Positions 25,490-40,400 of a stretch of 64,000 bases of DNA are shown here, piece after piece. The notes beneath the pieces are model-generated. The model searched no databases. It was not told the DNA's origin and saw only the letters and a list, made by a program, of their open reading frames with translations. This stretch comes from Phallusia mammillata. Taxonomy: Eukaryota; Chordata; Ascidiacea; Phlebobranchia; Ascidiidae. The DNA lies in contig QLIY01000700.1 of assembly GCA_003260075.1 (NCBI GenBank), positions 22,984 to 86,983 on the forward strand, in the 5' to 3' direction. The position numbers and the translations under genes were made by a program. The number at the start of each line of letters is the position of its first letter. The stretch's first letter is position 1.

Positions 25490-28400
25490 TATGATAAACT
25501 TTAATCTGTGTTTTCAGAGAAAATCATCCAAAGATGCTGACATCAGTCGTAAACTTGGTAAAATCCAGATACCTGGTATGCATACAACTGGAATCAAGAG
25601 GAAGTCTCAGAAATATGAACTCGGCATATCAAGCCCAGCAGCTAGACTTACATCACCTAAAACTACTCCAGTAAGCAAACTCAAATAACAATTGTTACAG
25701 TTTGCTTATATACATTGCAGAAATGTACTAAACTTTACTGCTTATATGTATTAGGGTTAAATACATTGTTGTTTGGTCAAAAGGCCTTTTTACATTTGCT
25801 TTTGCAAAGTTTTTTATGATTTTATTTTCAAGTTTAGATGCAGCAATGTAATGAGGGTAACGACTATTTTTGTTTCAAATTCTATAAACAACCAAACCTG
25901 TAATGACTTGAAAACTCTTTTAGTATGCAACTTTCATTTCTTTGTTTGTTTTCAGGTTAAAGGTGGAGCATCAGGATCTACAACAGGAAGACCTAGGGGT
26001 CGACCACCTAAGAACCAAAATATAAACAAGGTATGAAATAGTAGTTGCGATTGGCTTGAAAACAACATTTTTAGGACAAATTACCAAGTATATGATATTG
26101 TCCCATACAATCATACATCACTATCTTTTTGCATAAGCAATAAACCTTTTTTGATTTTACTTATAATTTTTTTTGGGGGGCCTGCCAATTATATCACTCA
26201 GGAAATGATTTTTTTGTTAGTTATTCACAAAAATCTCTGCTTATGCCCTTGTTATTCATAACATATTTGTCATTTTGCATTCTGAAGGAGTCTGGTGCAC
26301 AAATTATGAGTTCTGATTCCGATGGAGCTGTCCGTTACATGATCAACCCAGAAGTGGCACAACAAATGCAACCCAAACCACATCGAAGCAATGAAAACTT
26401 AATACCAAATCAAGCTATCGATGTGGCTGCAAAGGACCCAGCATTTGATCTTAGGTGAACATTGATTTGCATCTACAAATAACATACATACAGTTTCTGT
26501 TAATTGCACAACCAATTTTGCAAGTCAATTAACTTTCTTGTGTGATAAACTGTCATCTAGCGGCGAATTTCTTGACACATGATTGGCTATGGTTGATTTC
26601 TATACAATTAAACTTATAATGCAATTAATCTGATTTGTCTGTACAAGAGCATATATATATACATGCTGGAAATAGCCCCAAATATGCTTGTGTTGTCAAT
26701 TTCGTTTACACTGTGAACTAGAGCAGGGGTGTCAAACTCGTGGGATTAGAGGGCCACATTGCAGTTTGAAAATTATGCTGAGGGCCGCATGTGATTTTTA
26801 ATTAAGTTGTATACACTTAAACAACCTTTTCGCTACGACGGCCGCATTGCAGATCCTTATTTTACCAACAAGCGTCAATTACTTGCTGTTTTTTTTTTTT
26901 TAAATTACAGATGTAAAGAAATAGGTTTACATCATATATATATTCCATCTATTGACGCCCCGAAAGCCAAGATTAATTTCAAACTTGATTGCAGAGATTG
27001 AGCTGCACAGTACAATCAGTTTTAACTGTTTATTACGTCATAATCTATATTGTGACGCTTTTGGTATCTGTTTTTAGCATTGTTTGCACACAATAGGTCT
27101 ACAGAAAGTCTGACGCATATGGATGCTAGGCTAGTAATACTCTTTTCAGTCACACAAAACATCATGGCCGCCAGTACATTATTTTAATGAACATATATTT
27201 ACGGCCGCACAAACTCGTTTCTGCGGCAGCATGTGGCCGTACGGTTTGAGGAACGGTTTAATTACTATCGTTTCTATTCATAACATATGAATTATTATTT
27301 ATAAATTAAATTTCTGTAAATGTCTGTTTAAATAATAACTTTAACTTTGAAAAGTAAGAAAAACTCATTATAATTAGATAAAAATCTGACAAAATACTAC
27401 AATTGTTGTTGAATGTTCGTGGGCCGCACTGGAGGGCTTCGTGGGCCGCATGCGGTCTGCGGGCCGCGAGTTTGACACCCCTGGTATAGAATATATCAAA
27501 TGAAAATATATCAGAAAGCCACTTTCTAGTTATGGGTCCCCTTCCCTGAAGGGGACACATATTGATTTTACTTGAATTGTTTTTTTTGTTTTTGTTTTTT
27601 TTTCTTCCCAAAGTTTGTCCGACTCGTTTTTCTATCAAATGTTTGATGGATNATATGTTGACAATTTTTACTGTATGTTTTTAGCTTTTGGGCAAGACTC
27701 GATCAGTGGATGTCCCTTTGACTGCATTTCATTATGCATTACGGGCTGGCAATGCTGGAGTGCTTCGATCTCTTGTTGGCGAGCTTTCAAAATTACCTGA
27801 CTTGAATCCTAACCTTGGTACTGACCCACCTGCTATGCTAAGAGATGCATCTGATGCACAGTAAGTTCTTGTTTCATATTTTCATGTGTGCAGAGTGGGT
27901 CTTTTTTTTACACAGCCGAATTGGGGGGGGGGAACTAGAGTACTTGAAGCATTGAAAAGGTTGCTTATTGATCGATAATAATCAACAACTGTTTCTTCTT
28001 AAAGTAACAAATGGGAGATTGCTTTAAAATTCTTTAGGTTGCAAGACTGCTCTAAACCACTATGATTCATACTATATGCATCATTTTTGCAGACAATCTG
28101 AGTCTCACCTGCCAAAGGACAAACTGGCAATTCGTGCAGCGATTCTTCAAGATGTTGGTGAACTGGAATCAATTTTTGCCAGTTGCACAGACATGAACAA
28201 GGTAATTTTCATCTGATTTTTAGTCACATTCTGACAACTTAATCTAGTAGTAGGGATGCGCCGAGCCGAGCCAGAACCCGAGTACTCGGTACCGAGCATC
28301 GCTATTTTTGATGCTCGGTGCTCGGCCGAGCAGTTGCACAAACTGACCCNTGATGCTCGGTGCTCGGCCGAGCAGTTGCACAAACTGACCCGAGCATTAA

Positions 28401-31400
28401 ATTTGCATATTCATGCCCTGCTAAGATATGTACTTAGTGTTCGAAAGGGTGTCTATGAACAAAAACAAATGATTTTTCAAATGTATTAGATTGTGGAAAA
28501 ACGTGTACTTCTGAGGCCTGTACAGCTTAATACACCGCTGGTGACGTAAGAGGCCTTGTATAGCTAAAATGTAGAAAGGGGATTTTTTGTGACGTCATAA
28601 TGCACCGAGCGTGCTCGACCAAACAGAACATTTGCAATTTTGGCACATCCCTATCTAGTAGCTCAGTTTTTCTACCAGGCTTTGTGCAAAATGAAATTGT
28701 AAATTTGTGTTTCTTGTTAATGCACAGGGACAAAGTAATGTGTACGTATAGTTTTCATACAATTATAAAATAGCATAGGGTTATTGCCATCTTTTTTGAA
28801 ATCATTCTTGTTTCTGTACAACACTTGATTTTCTGCACCAAATTTATTGTTAAACAGATGCAGCAGAATATATGTTGACAATTTTTACTGTATGTTTTTA
28901 GCTTTTGGGCAAGACTCGATCAGTGGATGTCCCTTTGACTGCATTTCATTATGCATTACGGGCTGGCAATGCTGGAGTGCTTCGATCTCTTGTTGGCGAG
29001 CTTTCAAAATTACCTGACTTGAATCCTAACCTTGGTACTGACCCACCTGCTATGCTAAGAGATGCATCTGATGCACAGTAAGTTCTTGTTTCATATTTTC
29101 ATGTGTGCAGAGTGGGTCTTTTTTTTACACAGCCGAATTTTAAACAGCCGAATTAGGTTATAATCCTGTTTTATTTAAACATAGCCCCATACCCAATGTA
29201 AATAGCCTGTCTCAACTTACATCGTACTGTGCATGTATCTACCAAAACTTAGCAGTACATTAGTTTCAATACAGTACAGAAACAAAGAAATCGAGCTCCA
29301 ACGAATGTGTACTATAATTTGTTTACTACGCGAACTATTGTTTGAAGGATAATAGTTAATATTTCTGCCCAACCTACTTGCTTAACCCCAAAACTGCTTT
29401 TGTAGAAATGGGTTTAAAGGTGAGGAGCTTTCACCATTGGACATCAGCAAGGGAATGAAAGAAGGCAATCACGCTTTCCTAAAGGTGAATGCTTCTTGGA
29501 TATAAAATTTATTGACCATAATGTGTTTTTTTTTCGTATTAGGACACCAAAGTCGTGTTTGAATCTGAGCAAGCATTAGCATCCGACATAGCACACTTTG
29601 CTTGTTCATCCGGTGTCAGCCCCAATATGCTGCAATTGCTCATGGATGCCTTTCCAAAATTCAAGGAAGTGGATATGAAGGTATAAGTTATCTGTTATAT
29701 TATTCAGTTTGAAGTTTTACTTTTTAGTCTCATTTTCTTGATGCAAATATGCTTGAAAAATCTGTTACTTTTCTAAAACAAAAACAATACAAAAATTTAA
29801 TCAAAAATCAACTCCCTCAGAACAAACACTTAAAACAGGCCGAAATTGCGTCACTTTTGTACACTTTTTTGGGGAACTCCTATTGCTGCACCAAAGCAAT
29901 GGTATTGTGACATTACCGATAGATACCTAACAACAAACTGCTTTTTTATTTGCAATGCTGTCTAACCAATACCTGGGTACTGAACTTTATTTTCCCAAAC
30001 CTTTCACAAACATTACATGACTGCTCAACATTCAGTGACTGCTCAATCAAATACAAAACTACTGCCTTGCTTCTAACTAGAAAAATACATTTTATTGCAA
30101 AAAATGTTAATGTAGCAAATTACAAGGCTGATCAAAAAAATTTCACTACTTATTTGCAGGAAATGTTGTTTGACCATATGTACCGCGCACTTGAGATGGG
30201 TCATGTTGAAACTGCCCAGTTTCTGATTCGGGCTTCTCGTCAAGAATCGATTACATCCACTTCACCAGCTTTCGGTGCGGCATCTGGTTCCCCTTCAACT
30301 GGAACTACAGGTGGATCACATGGAATGACTGAACTACATGAACTTGTCCTCTGCTCTGATGAGCCTGTTCCAGCTGCCTTTACAGTAAGCACAATTTTTT
30401 TCACAAAAGTTATTTTGTCAATTGTAATTTTAGCATTAGGAAAGGGAAATGTTGATAGTTACCAGTGTTAAATTTTTTTGTCTCCATGTTCGATTGTTAA
30501 AAAGTTGTTCAGATGAAAGTTTATTTCTACAAAAGTCCAAAAACTAGAAAGAGTACTTGTTGGTAGAGTTACCTAAAAGGTTATAGACACACCCTATTTT
30601 TGGTAAAAAAAGAATATTTGACTGAGGCAGTTGTTAGTTTAATGGCCCCTAAACTGTAGTCCATGGCCTGACAGTTGGCCATTTGGGCATTTGAAGTGGA
30701 CAACAGACTACCGATTTATAATATTTTATGTTATCCTAGTTGTAAAAAATAGTTTGTAGCTGTACAGTACATATCTACTACAAGTAGCAAGCCACAAACC
30801 AATTTTCACAAAGTTGTTGAGCCATAAACCAGAATATTAGGAAACCCCTGGCGCACTAAAACAATACAGACTTAGTTTTGTGTAGCTAATCAGGTTGAGG
30901 TAAGATTTAATACTTAACAACACATATTTCAGTACAGTTTATTGATTTGTACAGCAAAAGCTTTGTGATTCAGTCAAAAAAAGCTCCAAAGAAGAGGTAA
31001 CTATTTATTCTTACAGCTAAATTCTTTGTTCTTAAATGTTATGTCTTGATTTTCTTCAAGGTAAAAGATGCCAAGAAGAAGAGTGGTGATAGTCATAGGC
31101 TTCAGCCTGTGCATTGTGCTGCCTGCAATCCCAACGCCACATGCTTGAAACAACTTATATCAGCTGCCAAGGAATGCCTGAACACAATGGACGGTCGTAA
31201 CAGACGACCTATTCATTACGCTGCAGCTTGTAGCACCACTGAACCGTTAGAGTTCCTCAAAAACAAGTAAGATTGTGATTTATAAAGTACAATTTATCAA
31301 TTGAACATAGATAATGGAGATTAAAACAATATTTGATTAGGTAATGATTTTTTGAATTCTATTTTTTGAATTTACAACTTGTCTTGTAAAGCAAACAACT

Positions 31401-34400
31401 AATGTTCAAACCCTTAAGCACTTGTGTATATGTTATTACCTATCAGGCTAATATCTAAACTCAACAGTCTGATTGAAAAAGCAGGTTTTCAGAACACTAT
31501 ATTGTGTTGGTAACTCCAACATTTGAGAATTCCCTACTGAAACACACCCAGAAATATGTGTTGGTTTACTTGATACACCTTTATTCAACCTGACATACAA
31601 TATGTTCTTCTTCGATTTACAGAGTGAGCATTGAAGAGCAAGATGTGAATGGTATGACACCACTTATGATTGCAGCAGAGGCTGGCAGAGATAGAAATGT
31701 TGATGTGTTACTTCGAACTGCTGCAAGTAGCAAAGTGCTGCATGTGGTCAATGTTGTGGAAAGACCCGATCGCAGCAATAAGTCAGCTGTGCATTATGCT
31801 GCTCTAAATGGACATGCAGTAAGTAAAGTGTCATTTATGTGTAGCAAAGTAGGAATTGCCTGAAATAGCAAATATTCTGTTTTGCCAAATACCCGTTCCA
31901 TGCATACTGAAACAATGACAATATTTTATTAAACTCATGCAAAAATCCCTGTGATGGCACTCAACCACTGCTTACTTGTTGTATTGAAAAATGCAACAAT
32001 TTCCCCACAAGCATAACTAATAGCAGCGTTTGATTCAAATATTATAATCACCCAGTTGTATACTTTACTAGTGTCAATGTTACTTACAACATTTGAATAT
32101 TACTAATACTTTTTGTATTTTTTTTTAAACCCAACCATTTTATCTTTTGCAGAAAGTGATTGAGATTTTGGCTCGTTACAAAGCAGATCTCAACAAGTGC
32201 TTAAGTATTTCAAAAGCCAGGGCAACACCATTGATGCTGGCTGCTGCTAATGGACATACTCAAACCTGTATATCACTGGTTGAGGTAAGACTATAGATTT
32301 ACCACCTGGCATTTAGTTTCAACGGATACTTTAATTAATTTGAGCGACACCAGACAATATATTTGATTTACTTTACTTTTCACAGTGCGGAGCAAGTATA
32401 GAAATTACTGACAAGTTACAACGCACAGCCTTGATACATGCTGCCATGAACGGACACTACCCAGTTATTACATATCTGCTAAGAAAAGGTTTGTATCTTC
32501 TAAAATTGGATAAGTAAAAATTTTATACTGTACAATCATTTTAGGCTGCACTCAACACAGTTGGTATAATGTGATGCTGTAGCAGTTAAACCAATGCTTT
32601 TTAGCTTGAGATTTATCTGTAAAGTTGGCACACCTTATTTCTTGTTGCTTACATGTTAAATAAACTTATTTCTATTTATATTGGCATTATCTAAAGTTAA
32701 CCTGTGAAAAAATAAGTAAAAAAAATTCTCTTTTAGGAGCTGACCCTAATGTAGCAGATTCATCTAACAACACTGCCATACATTATGCTGCTGCATATGG
32801 CTGGTATCATTGTGTAAATGTTTTGCTTCAAGCAACTGCTAACCCAGATGTGTACAATGACAGAAAGGTGAGGAGCTATACTAATACATAAACATAACCA
32901 TAGCATTAGCCAAATACACTGTTTGTTTGTTTTTGTCAAAAGTTAAATTTACAATGTTTCAATCTCATTATTAGCCTTGCATTAAAATGGTACACGATTT
33001 TGGTGTGCACTAAATTTAACAAACCCGAAAAATAATCTAGCATGCAATTTCAGTTTTTAATGCAACATACAATTTTTATTGTCCAGACTACAATGACTGT
33101 AGATGATTTCTTCAAAAAAATATTAGTGTTAAAGGGTGCCTGCAGGCTTCATCTTGAGTATATTCCTATATACAGCTCTTAAGCTACAATGTACAATCAC
33201 CCATTGCAGATGTCGCCTATTGGAGTTGCTCTGCTGAAAGATCACAGAGAAACAGCTCACTTACTTTCTGAGCACCATGCTGATGCCAACTTCCGTGACG
33301 ACCGCGGGCGCACTCTAGTGGCACGTCTACTCGCAGAAGAACCGCTCACATGGAAACTGGTCGATCACGTGACTTACCTTCTTGAGGCTTACAAACCAGA
33401 AGTGAATGCGCAAGATGTCCTCGGGATGGCGCCAGTGAGTAATCCTGTTTTGTTATGATTTCTGCAGTTGAGGGGTGGTTTTCCACCAAAACTACAGTCA
33501 GTTTTGTTCCTGGTTACCCTCTAACACTAGTTTCGGACGCTAGCAGGGTGTGAATGTGCAAATTTAATGCTTTTGTGCAACTGCATCAAAAATGGCAATG
33601 CTCGGTGCGGAGGACTCGGGTTCTGGCTCGGCTCATCCCATCCCTAGTTTCTAGCTCTATATAGACCCAGCATTTTTCTTGCTACATGACATAGGTTACA
33701 GATCTCTTCTGCGCATGAATGTTTTTAAACATCCAACTGGAATGATTTCAGTTTCCACTTTTTAAGAGCGTTTTGTTGATACTTTATTGCTTGTATAGAA
33801 CCCATAAAATCCCTTAAAATCAATTTCCTGCTTTTCGTTTTTATATTTGATCTCAAAACTCCACCCAACTGGCCTTGATTTATCCAGAATGACTGAATAA
33901 ACTTCATCCATTAAACGTCCAGCCTATAAAGAATGGTATTGACCAGGCCGACTGTGTGGAATTGCATTTTTTGGGCAATAAAGTTAACTTATTAAAGGGT
34001 TTGTTGGCCTTGAGACAGATAAATCTAATTAATAAATGTGTTTTGTAATCCAGATTCACAACCTGGCGTCGAACTCTGTCCGTATGGGTAAGGGCAAAAC
34101 AGTGAACGCTGATAGTCAGAAAGTGAGCATGTTTCTCGCCGAAATGTTACTGGATAGAGGTGCAGAGTTAAATATGGCCGACTACCGTGGTCGACTACCA
34201 CTCTGGGGGGGGGGCATGGGTAAAGGCAAAACAGTTAACGCTGACAGTCAGAAAGTGAGCATGTTTCTCGCCGAAATGTTGTTAGATCGAGGTGCAGAGT
34301 TAAATATGGCCGACTACCGTGGTCGACTACCACTCTACTTTGCTGTGGAAGATGTAAGTAATGTACTGCTGGTTATTTTTCGCATTTTGTCCCTTGAGCT

Positions 34401-37400
34401 GAAAATAAATGGAAAACAAATTGAATACAATTTTTCAAAAACTTGTAAAGATACCTGATATAAAAAGAAATGGTCAAAAGTTAACCCTGAAATCAGTTTG
34501 ATCATTTTGTTAAATAGTCCTTTTGTAATTCTATGAATTCATCTGTATGAATGGATCAAATCCGTAGTATTGTAGTAAAACCTCGCTGTTAGTACCGCCT
34601 CGCTTTTACAAACTATTTTTGTGACATTATGTGTATTTCAATATTGTACATACAGCGCTAGTCGCCTGTGCATAATTTCCCAACAAGTTTTTTCACAAAA
34701 AATCCGCCAAAATCAAGTCGTCAAACACTACTAAGTTCTGTCTTATGTTGCACCGCCCAAGTATACCTAAAATATATTTTTAGAAAATAAGACAAACTTC
34801 GGCAACTTAAATTATAGAATAGCTGGATTGTCTATCGTTGTTTTCTTCTTAAGCCTTTCTTAATGCTCGTTCTCCAACTAAATGTTTGTGTTTATTAGAT
34901 GAACGTGGCTCTAATTGAGTTGTTCGTTCGTCGTGGTACACACTGTCCTCGCAGCACCAACTCAACAGCCGACAACGTTCTACACATGCTATCCAGAAAC
35001 TGGGAACAAGGAAATATGGCAGACATTGTATTTGGGCTCGTCAATATGGTAAAGCAGACATTTCTATAGTGTTATTTGCTACGAATATAGTGGTGAATTA
35101 ATGTGTTTTTTTAGACTTCACAGACTGTACAAGAGCTGGCAGTGAAACGAAACAAGTATGGGTTTACTCCATTGCAACTTCTCACCAAGGCTATTGCTGA
35201 TGTAGGTTTCAAAAGCCAAGATTTTTTATTTTCATTTAATTATTTGAGCGACATCAAACCATATGTTTATGGGTTCAAATCCCACCATTAAAAACCCTTA
35301 TAGAACATGTTAGTTCATTGCATAGAACCAGGTATTTAACCATAGCTGCAAAATCTAATGCGAAAATCACAATTCTATACACGAGTCCCTTTTTACGTGT
35401 TAAAATAATTGCATGCAAGTGACATAACTTTGATCAACGATCAACGGGTTTTGCTTAACTCTCCAGCATCCAAAACCAGCGTCATCGGAGTCACTTGAAT
35501 CCACTGAAGCAGAATACAAGAAACTGGTAAGTGACATTTTTTACTCCCCATTATTATAAGTACCAGCCCGACGCACGACTTCTTATACGAATGTCATCAA
35601 AAAGTTGGGTACTCTTGAATCCGTAACAAACAACAAAAAGGCAGTGATCGCCGAATATTTTGCTTTTTACTGTTATGGTGGAGTTGTAGTTAAAGAAAAA
35701 ACTTACACTACAAATTTAGACTGTATTTTTTTGCTTACAACTCACAAGTGGTCAATAAAACGAACTCTTGCTCATATGTAAGTTTTGGTGGACGGTTGAC
35801 GCCATTTTACTTCGAACATCGTACTTTTCTCTTCCGGCATAAAAACTGTTAACTATTTTTGTAGCACAAGAAATTAGAGGATCTTGCCTGCCCTCTACTG
35901 GAGGCACTTGTGTTAGCTGCGAAGTCTGACGTAAGCGCTGCTGTAGGAAAAACTCGCAGAAACTACAGGAATCCGAATGATGATGGAAAAACTGCTGCTC
36001 ACTACTTAAGCAAGGCTGTATCTGACAAGGTGGTTAAAGTTGTTTTCTGGTACATAATTTTACTTACCGATATCAACTTTGCTTTCCTGTACCACAAGAT
36101 AGTGCACCTTCGTTGTTTGCAGTTTTAAGAGACTGACAATGCCTTTATAGGGGGGGGGGGTGTACATAATTTTACTTACCGATAGCAACTTTGCTTTTCA
36201 GTACCACAAGATAGTGCACCTTCGTTGTTTGCAGTTTTTAGAGACTGACAATGCCTTTATAGGCGAAATATATCTCTCTAATGTTGCAACTTGATGTTGG
36301 CTGATTTTAAGTCAGAAACATTTGCTTCTTTATTATTTCCTACTCAAAAAGTTTGACTCGGTGATCATGGACATTAACATGTCTGTACAAACATTATTAT
36401 TTGCTTAACACTATAATATATCTATATCCATATTATCAAATTGTCTTTCATATGCCCACGTGATCATATTTGTATGCATAAATTATAAGATGGGGAAATA
36501 CCAATGGACGGATAGCACACCTTTTCGTTACAGTACACCATGCTTTTTAATTTAAAGCAGCGATATTTTAAGTCAAATTTTACTATTTTTGAGTGCCTTT
36601 ACTTACATAAGTGCCATGTGCCACCATTTTGGCCCTGGCATAGCTTTGTCAAACCCTTACATCAGTGGTGGCCAACCTATGGCGCATGCGCCAAACGTGG
36701 CGCATTGCATGATTAGAAAGGGCGCATTGCCTTCTTTTGATAATCATGAAAATCAAATTAATAAACTAATAAATAAATAAAGTAAGCCAGTCCTATTATT
36801 TATATATATATATATTCATGCACAACATTATTCAAACATATCTTTATTTCCACTATTCTTATTTTGTATTACTATCCTTCTCATGCAAAAGTTGTTTCTT
36901 TCTCTTAATCTCTATATNGTTTCTTTCTCTTTCTCTCTATGTACAAGAAGTAGTCATAGAAGGTGGGGTTACGAGACATTTATGGCGCATCCAACACAGT
37001 ATGTTAAAACGTTGGCGAATGGTATGTAGAAGGTTGGCCACCCCTGCATTACATAATACCCCGATTTATGTAGCTCTTATCAACCGAATTTTCACCTTTC
37101 TAGGAGTGCAAGGTTCTGGCGTGTTTGTTACGCCACAAACCCAAATTGGACATTCTCGATCAGCAAGGGGCTTCCCCTCTGATCACGGCTCTGATCAACC
37201 GCAACTGTCGTGCTGTGCAAATGTTGTTGGACGTCGCCGCTCTGCCAAACTTCTGCTCCAACAACAAGAAAAATAAATACCCGGCCGCACCACTTATACT
37301 AGCTGTTGCAAGACATGGGTAAGTAAATAGTTTTTTTTGCAATTTACGACTTCCAAGAAGTTCATATGTGAACAACAACTTCCGTCTAATTTAGGAATAC

Positions 37401-40400
37401 AATCTTACTTGGCTAGTTTGGCAGTTTGCAAATGTAAAATGTCGTAATGCGTTTCGACTTTGGGTAGAAGTTGGTCAAAAATAAATGCGTTTCGACTTTT
37501 GCTCTTTTATTAATAAATTGAGAAGCAAACAATGTAAAATAGTGGTTATCAACCTGAGGTACGCAACTGGCTTCCTGTTGTACTTAATTCAAGTCAAATT
37601 TAAAAATTGCAAAGGGACTGAATCAATTGATTGCCTCTAGTTTGGAGCGAAACTTATGCCTTGGACGTTCTTTAGGCATGCTGATTTCAAAAATATGCTA
37701 ATCTAGCCAAGATGAATAGACTTATTTCTAGGTTCAAACAGAGTTTCAGTGGTACGCACTAATTTATAGAATGTAAAATGAAGAAATAACGTGAATAGAA
37801 ATGCTTTTATTGTTTTTTGTTTAAACTGTGCAATTGTTTTGCAGACCTGGAGACAAGAGCTTGCTTCCAGCCATCAGAGCTCTTCTGCGGACAATTTCTG
37901 ACATAAAACTGGTTCCTCCCGATCCTAGAAACGGACGAACAGCTCTGATGTATGCTGTTGAAAAGGAGGAAGGTATGATGATTTTCATTATCAAAGATTG
38001 TTGTATTCTCTGTTTAACAACCAATAACCCCTACTACTTTTCGAGTTTACTATTTACAAGCTTTGTAGTTTTTACTATAGGAATGTATATGTCCGTTCTT
38101 GACAACTACAAAAAATGTAAATGTCCACACGGTAATTTGTAAATCATATTGACTACACTGGATTAAAATTCGCGACAAATAAGACAAAAATGCCACTCAG
38201 TGTAAAGTACTGCATATAATTTCAATTTTGTTGTCACGTTGCTTTAGCAGCAAGGTTGTTTGGGTTAATATAAACAATATTTTTCTGTATACTCAAACAC
38301 AACAAAAAGGCGAACAAATATACCCTGTTTATAGAACTGGACTTGGTTAACGCTTTATTGGAGAAACAAGCTTCGTTGAGTGAAACGGATTCGGACGGTC
38401 ACGCTCCTCTACATCTGGCTGTGAATGCTAGTGGTCCATCATCAGCATTATTTGATATTCCTGATTTGTTGATTGAGAAGGGAGCAAGTTTAACAGTGGC
38501 GGATAAATTCGGCAGGATTCCCTTGCATTATGCTTACACCAAAATTACCAAGTAAGTAAAATTGATTGCTAAGTTCTGCCCATGCCTAAACAGCGTGGAC
38601 TTTTTACATGGTTGAGTTTGATGGTTTTGTAAAATTGTGTTCGCTGCCAAAGCTTTCCATTTTAAAACTAACCAATGAGTGCTTGGCCATTGTGAACTAG
38701 TTTTCTCTGTTCTTTATGCCCAGATGTGGTATGGAACACAATTGGCCGAGACATGGCTTTTTTGCCTGTTAATCCTAACAAACTGGAGTGCCTTTAGATG
38801 CCTACTTTAGCCAATACAGCCTAAATCTTGTCATTAGGACCTTGTCCTTTCCAGTAGTATAGAACAGAATTGGCAAGGCATGGCTTTTCTGCCTCTTACT
38901 CCCAACAAACTGGAGTGCCGTTAGATGGTTAAACTGGCCAATGCGGCCAATGTCTTGTTACCAGCTGCACTGGTCAGATCTAAATGTCGAAACAGCGTAT
39001 ACTGTCTTCTGCTTACTAATTGAAGCAATATTAGGGATGCGCCGAGCCGAGCCAGAACCCGAGTACTCGGTACCGAGCATCGCTGTTTTTAATGCTCGGT
39101 GCTCGGCCGAGCAGTTGCACAAACTGACCCGAGCGTTAAATTTGCATATTCATGCCCTGCTAACATACGTAACTAGTGTTCTAAAGGGTGTCTATGAACA
39201 AAAACGAATGATTTTTNGAACAAAAACAAATAATTTTTCAAATGTATTAGATGGTGGAAAAACGTGTACTTCCGAGGCCTGTACAGCTTAATTTACCGCT
39301 GGTGACGTAAGAGACCTAGTAGAGCTAAAACGTAGAAAGGGGATTTTTTGTGACGTCATAATGCACCGAGCGTGCTCGGCCGAGCACCGAGCATTAAAGT
39401 GAGATGCTCGGTGCTCGACCAAACAGAACATTTGCAGTTTTGGCACATCCCTAAGCAATATTGTAATAAAAAGGTGCTATTAGTTACATTTGCTCTGCTT
39501 AAATTCGCCGTGTTGCACACTGCATTGGACTTCGTTTTGTATTTGGAAAAATCGCCCTGTTAGGAAATTTACTTGTGAGGTGGGCAAGCCACAATATAAA
39601 AAAGGTTCTGTCGTTTAACCCAGTCTGTATTCTGTCTTACAAAACTCCTATAACAACAGTTGTACTGTATTAATATCATCTATATACAGTAAACCTGGGT
39701 TAAACCGGATTACGTTAAGGGTCTTTGCCTGATCGACATCGTCCCGATTAACCGACGTTTACTGTACGTGGTGTTTGTAATTTTTTTTTACTCTGACCAT
39801 TTACAGTTTATTCCAGGCAAAAACCCTAACATTAAACTCCAGAAACTTTAAAATCTAACGAGCAAGATAAACGTTGAACAACTATTTTTCTCAGGGAAAG
39901 TGGAAATGCTGACTTGGGTTGTGACCCGATCGAACTGACCACTCTTCTCACGTCCGGCATGTCTGGTGAAGAGGTGGACACTGCAGACGCCACAGGACGA
40001 ACTCCACTTCATGAGGCAGCACGTCGTGGTGCTATGATATGCTGCATGCATTTGGTCGAACGTGGCGCCAACATCAACCGACAAGACTCTGATTGTAATA
40101 CACCACTTAGTCTTGCAGTCAAAGCTGGACATAACAGGTAAGATATTTTGTTATTTTTTGTCCTTATAACGTAAAAGTCCTTTATTCTTAGACTGATTCC
40201 TGTTAATTTGGAGAGAAAAGCTAAAAATTGCACAGTTATATATGTTAAAGCATTGAGTTAAACTTGATTGTTTGTTCCTTCTGCGATTTAAATAGTTGAA
40301 AATTAAGACATGTGGTTCATATTTTTCAATTGTTTGTTAGTTCTAGCTTAGTTACCCGCTTTTGATTTGAATTTGGATTGATTTTGCAGAAATTGTCTTT

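Larger units (their letters stand above)
21086..26454 (+). other. PARP gene, N-terminal exons: acidic region, three AT-hooks, possible reader domain
   Basis: Exons 21086-21484, 21670-21997, 22057-22177, 22963-23150, 23425-23618, 23687-23831, 24888-24961, 25518-25670, 25956-26030, 26288-26454. The first two are almost wholly Glu/Lys/Asp/Thr. AT-hook cores: RGRGRPP (exon 3), GRPGRPRK (exon 4), GRPRGRPPK (exon 9). Between hooks 2 and 3, starting YYVKGEVLAV and continuing through FKVQWLD to GVVLNKIEKDQLELLP, is a compact segment of about 75 residues resembling Tudor/PWWP-like barrels in length and in its aromatic/valine pattern. It is followed by a Ser/Asp-rich stretch (EEDISSDSEDESSSD) that looks like a CK2 target. 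The exon 2 acceptor at 21669 is chosen because the alternative one gives an immediate stop. Confidence 0.75.

Noticed and set aside
25300-25688. Poly-glycine ORFs over the 75-G tract
   Set aside because: They exist only because a G-run has no stop codon; the real PARP exon is 25518-25670 in normal splice context.
35236-35300. tRNA-like B-box gggttcaaatccc, possible tRNA or SINE
   Set aside because: No A-box or cloverleaf arms could be found at proper spacing; a short similarity to 32334-32380 is too small to define a SINE.
36170-36270. Possible extra PARP exon (tac cac aag ata gtg after ttcag)
   Set aside because: The other haplotype copy (36060-36149) lacks the acceptor AG and has a 1-base indel, so it is not under coding constraint, and neighbouring exons already join in phase.
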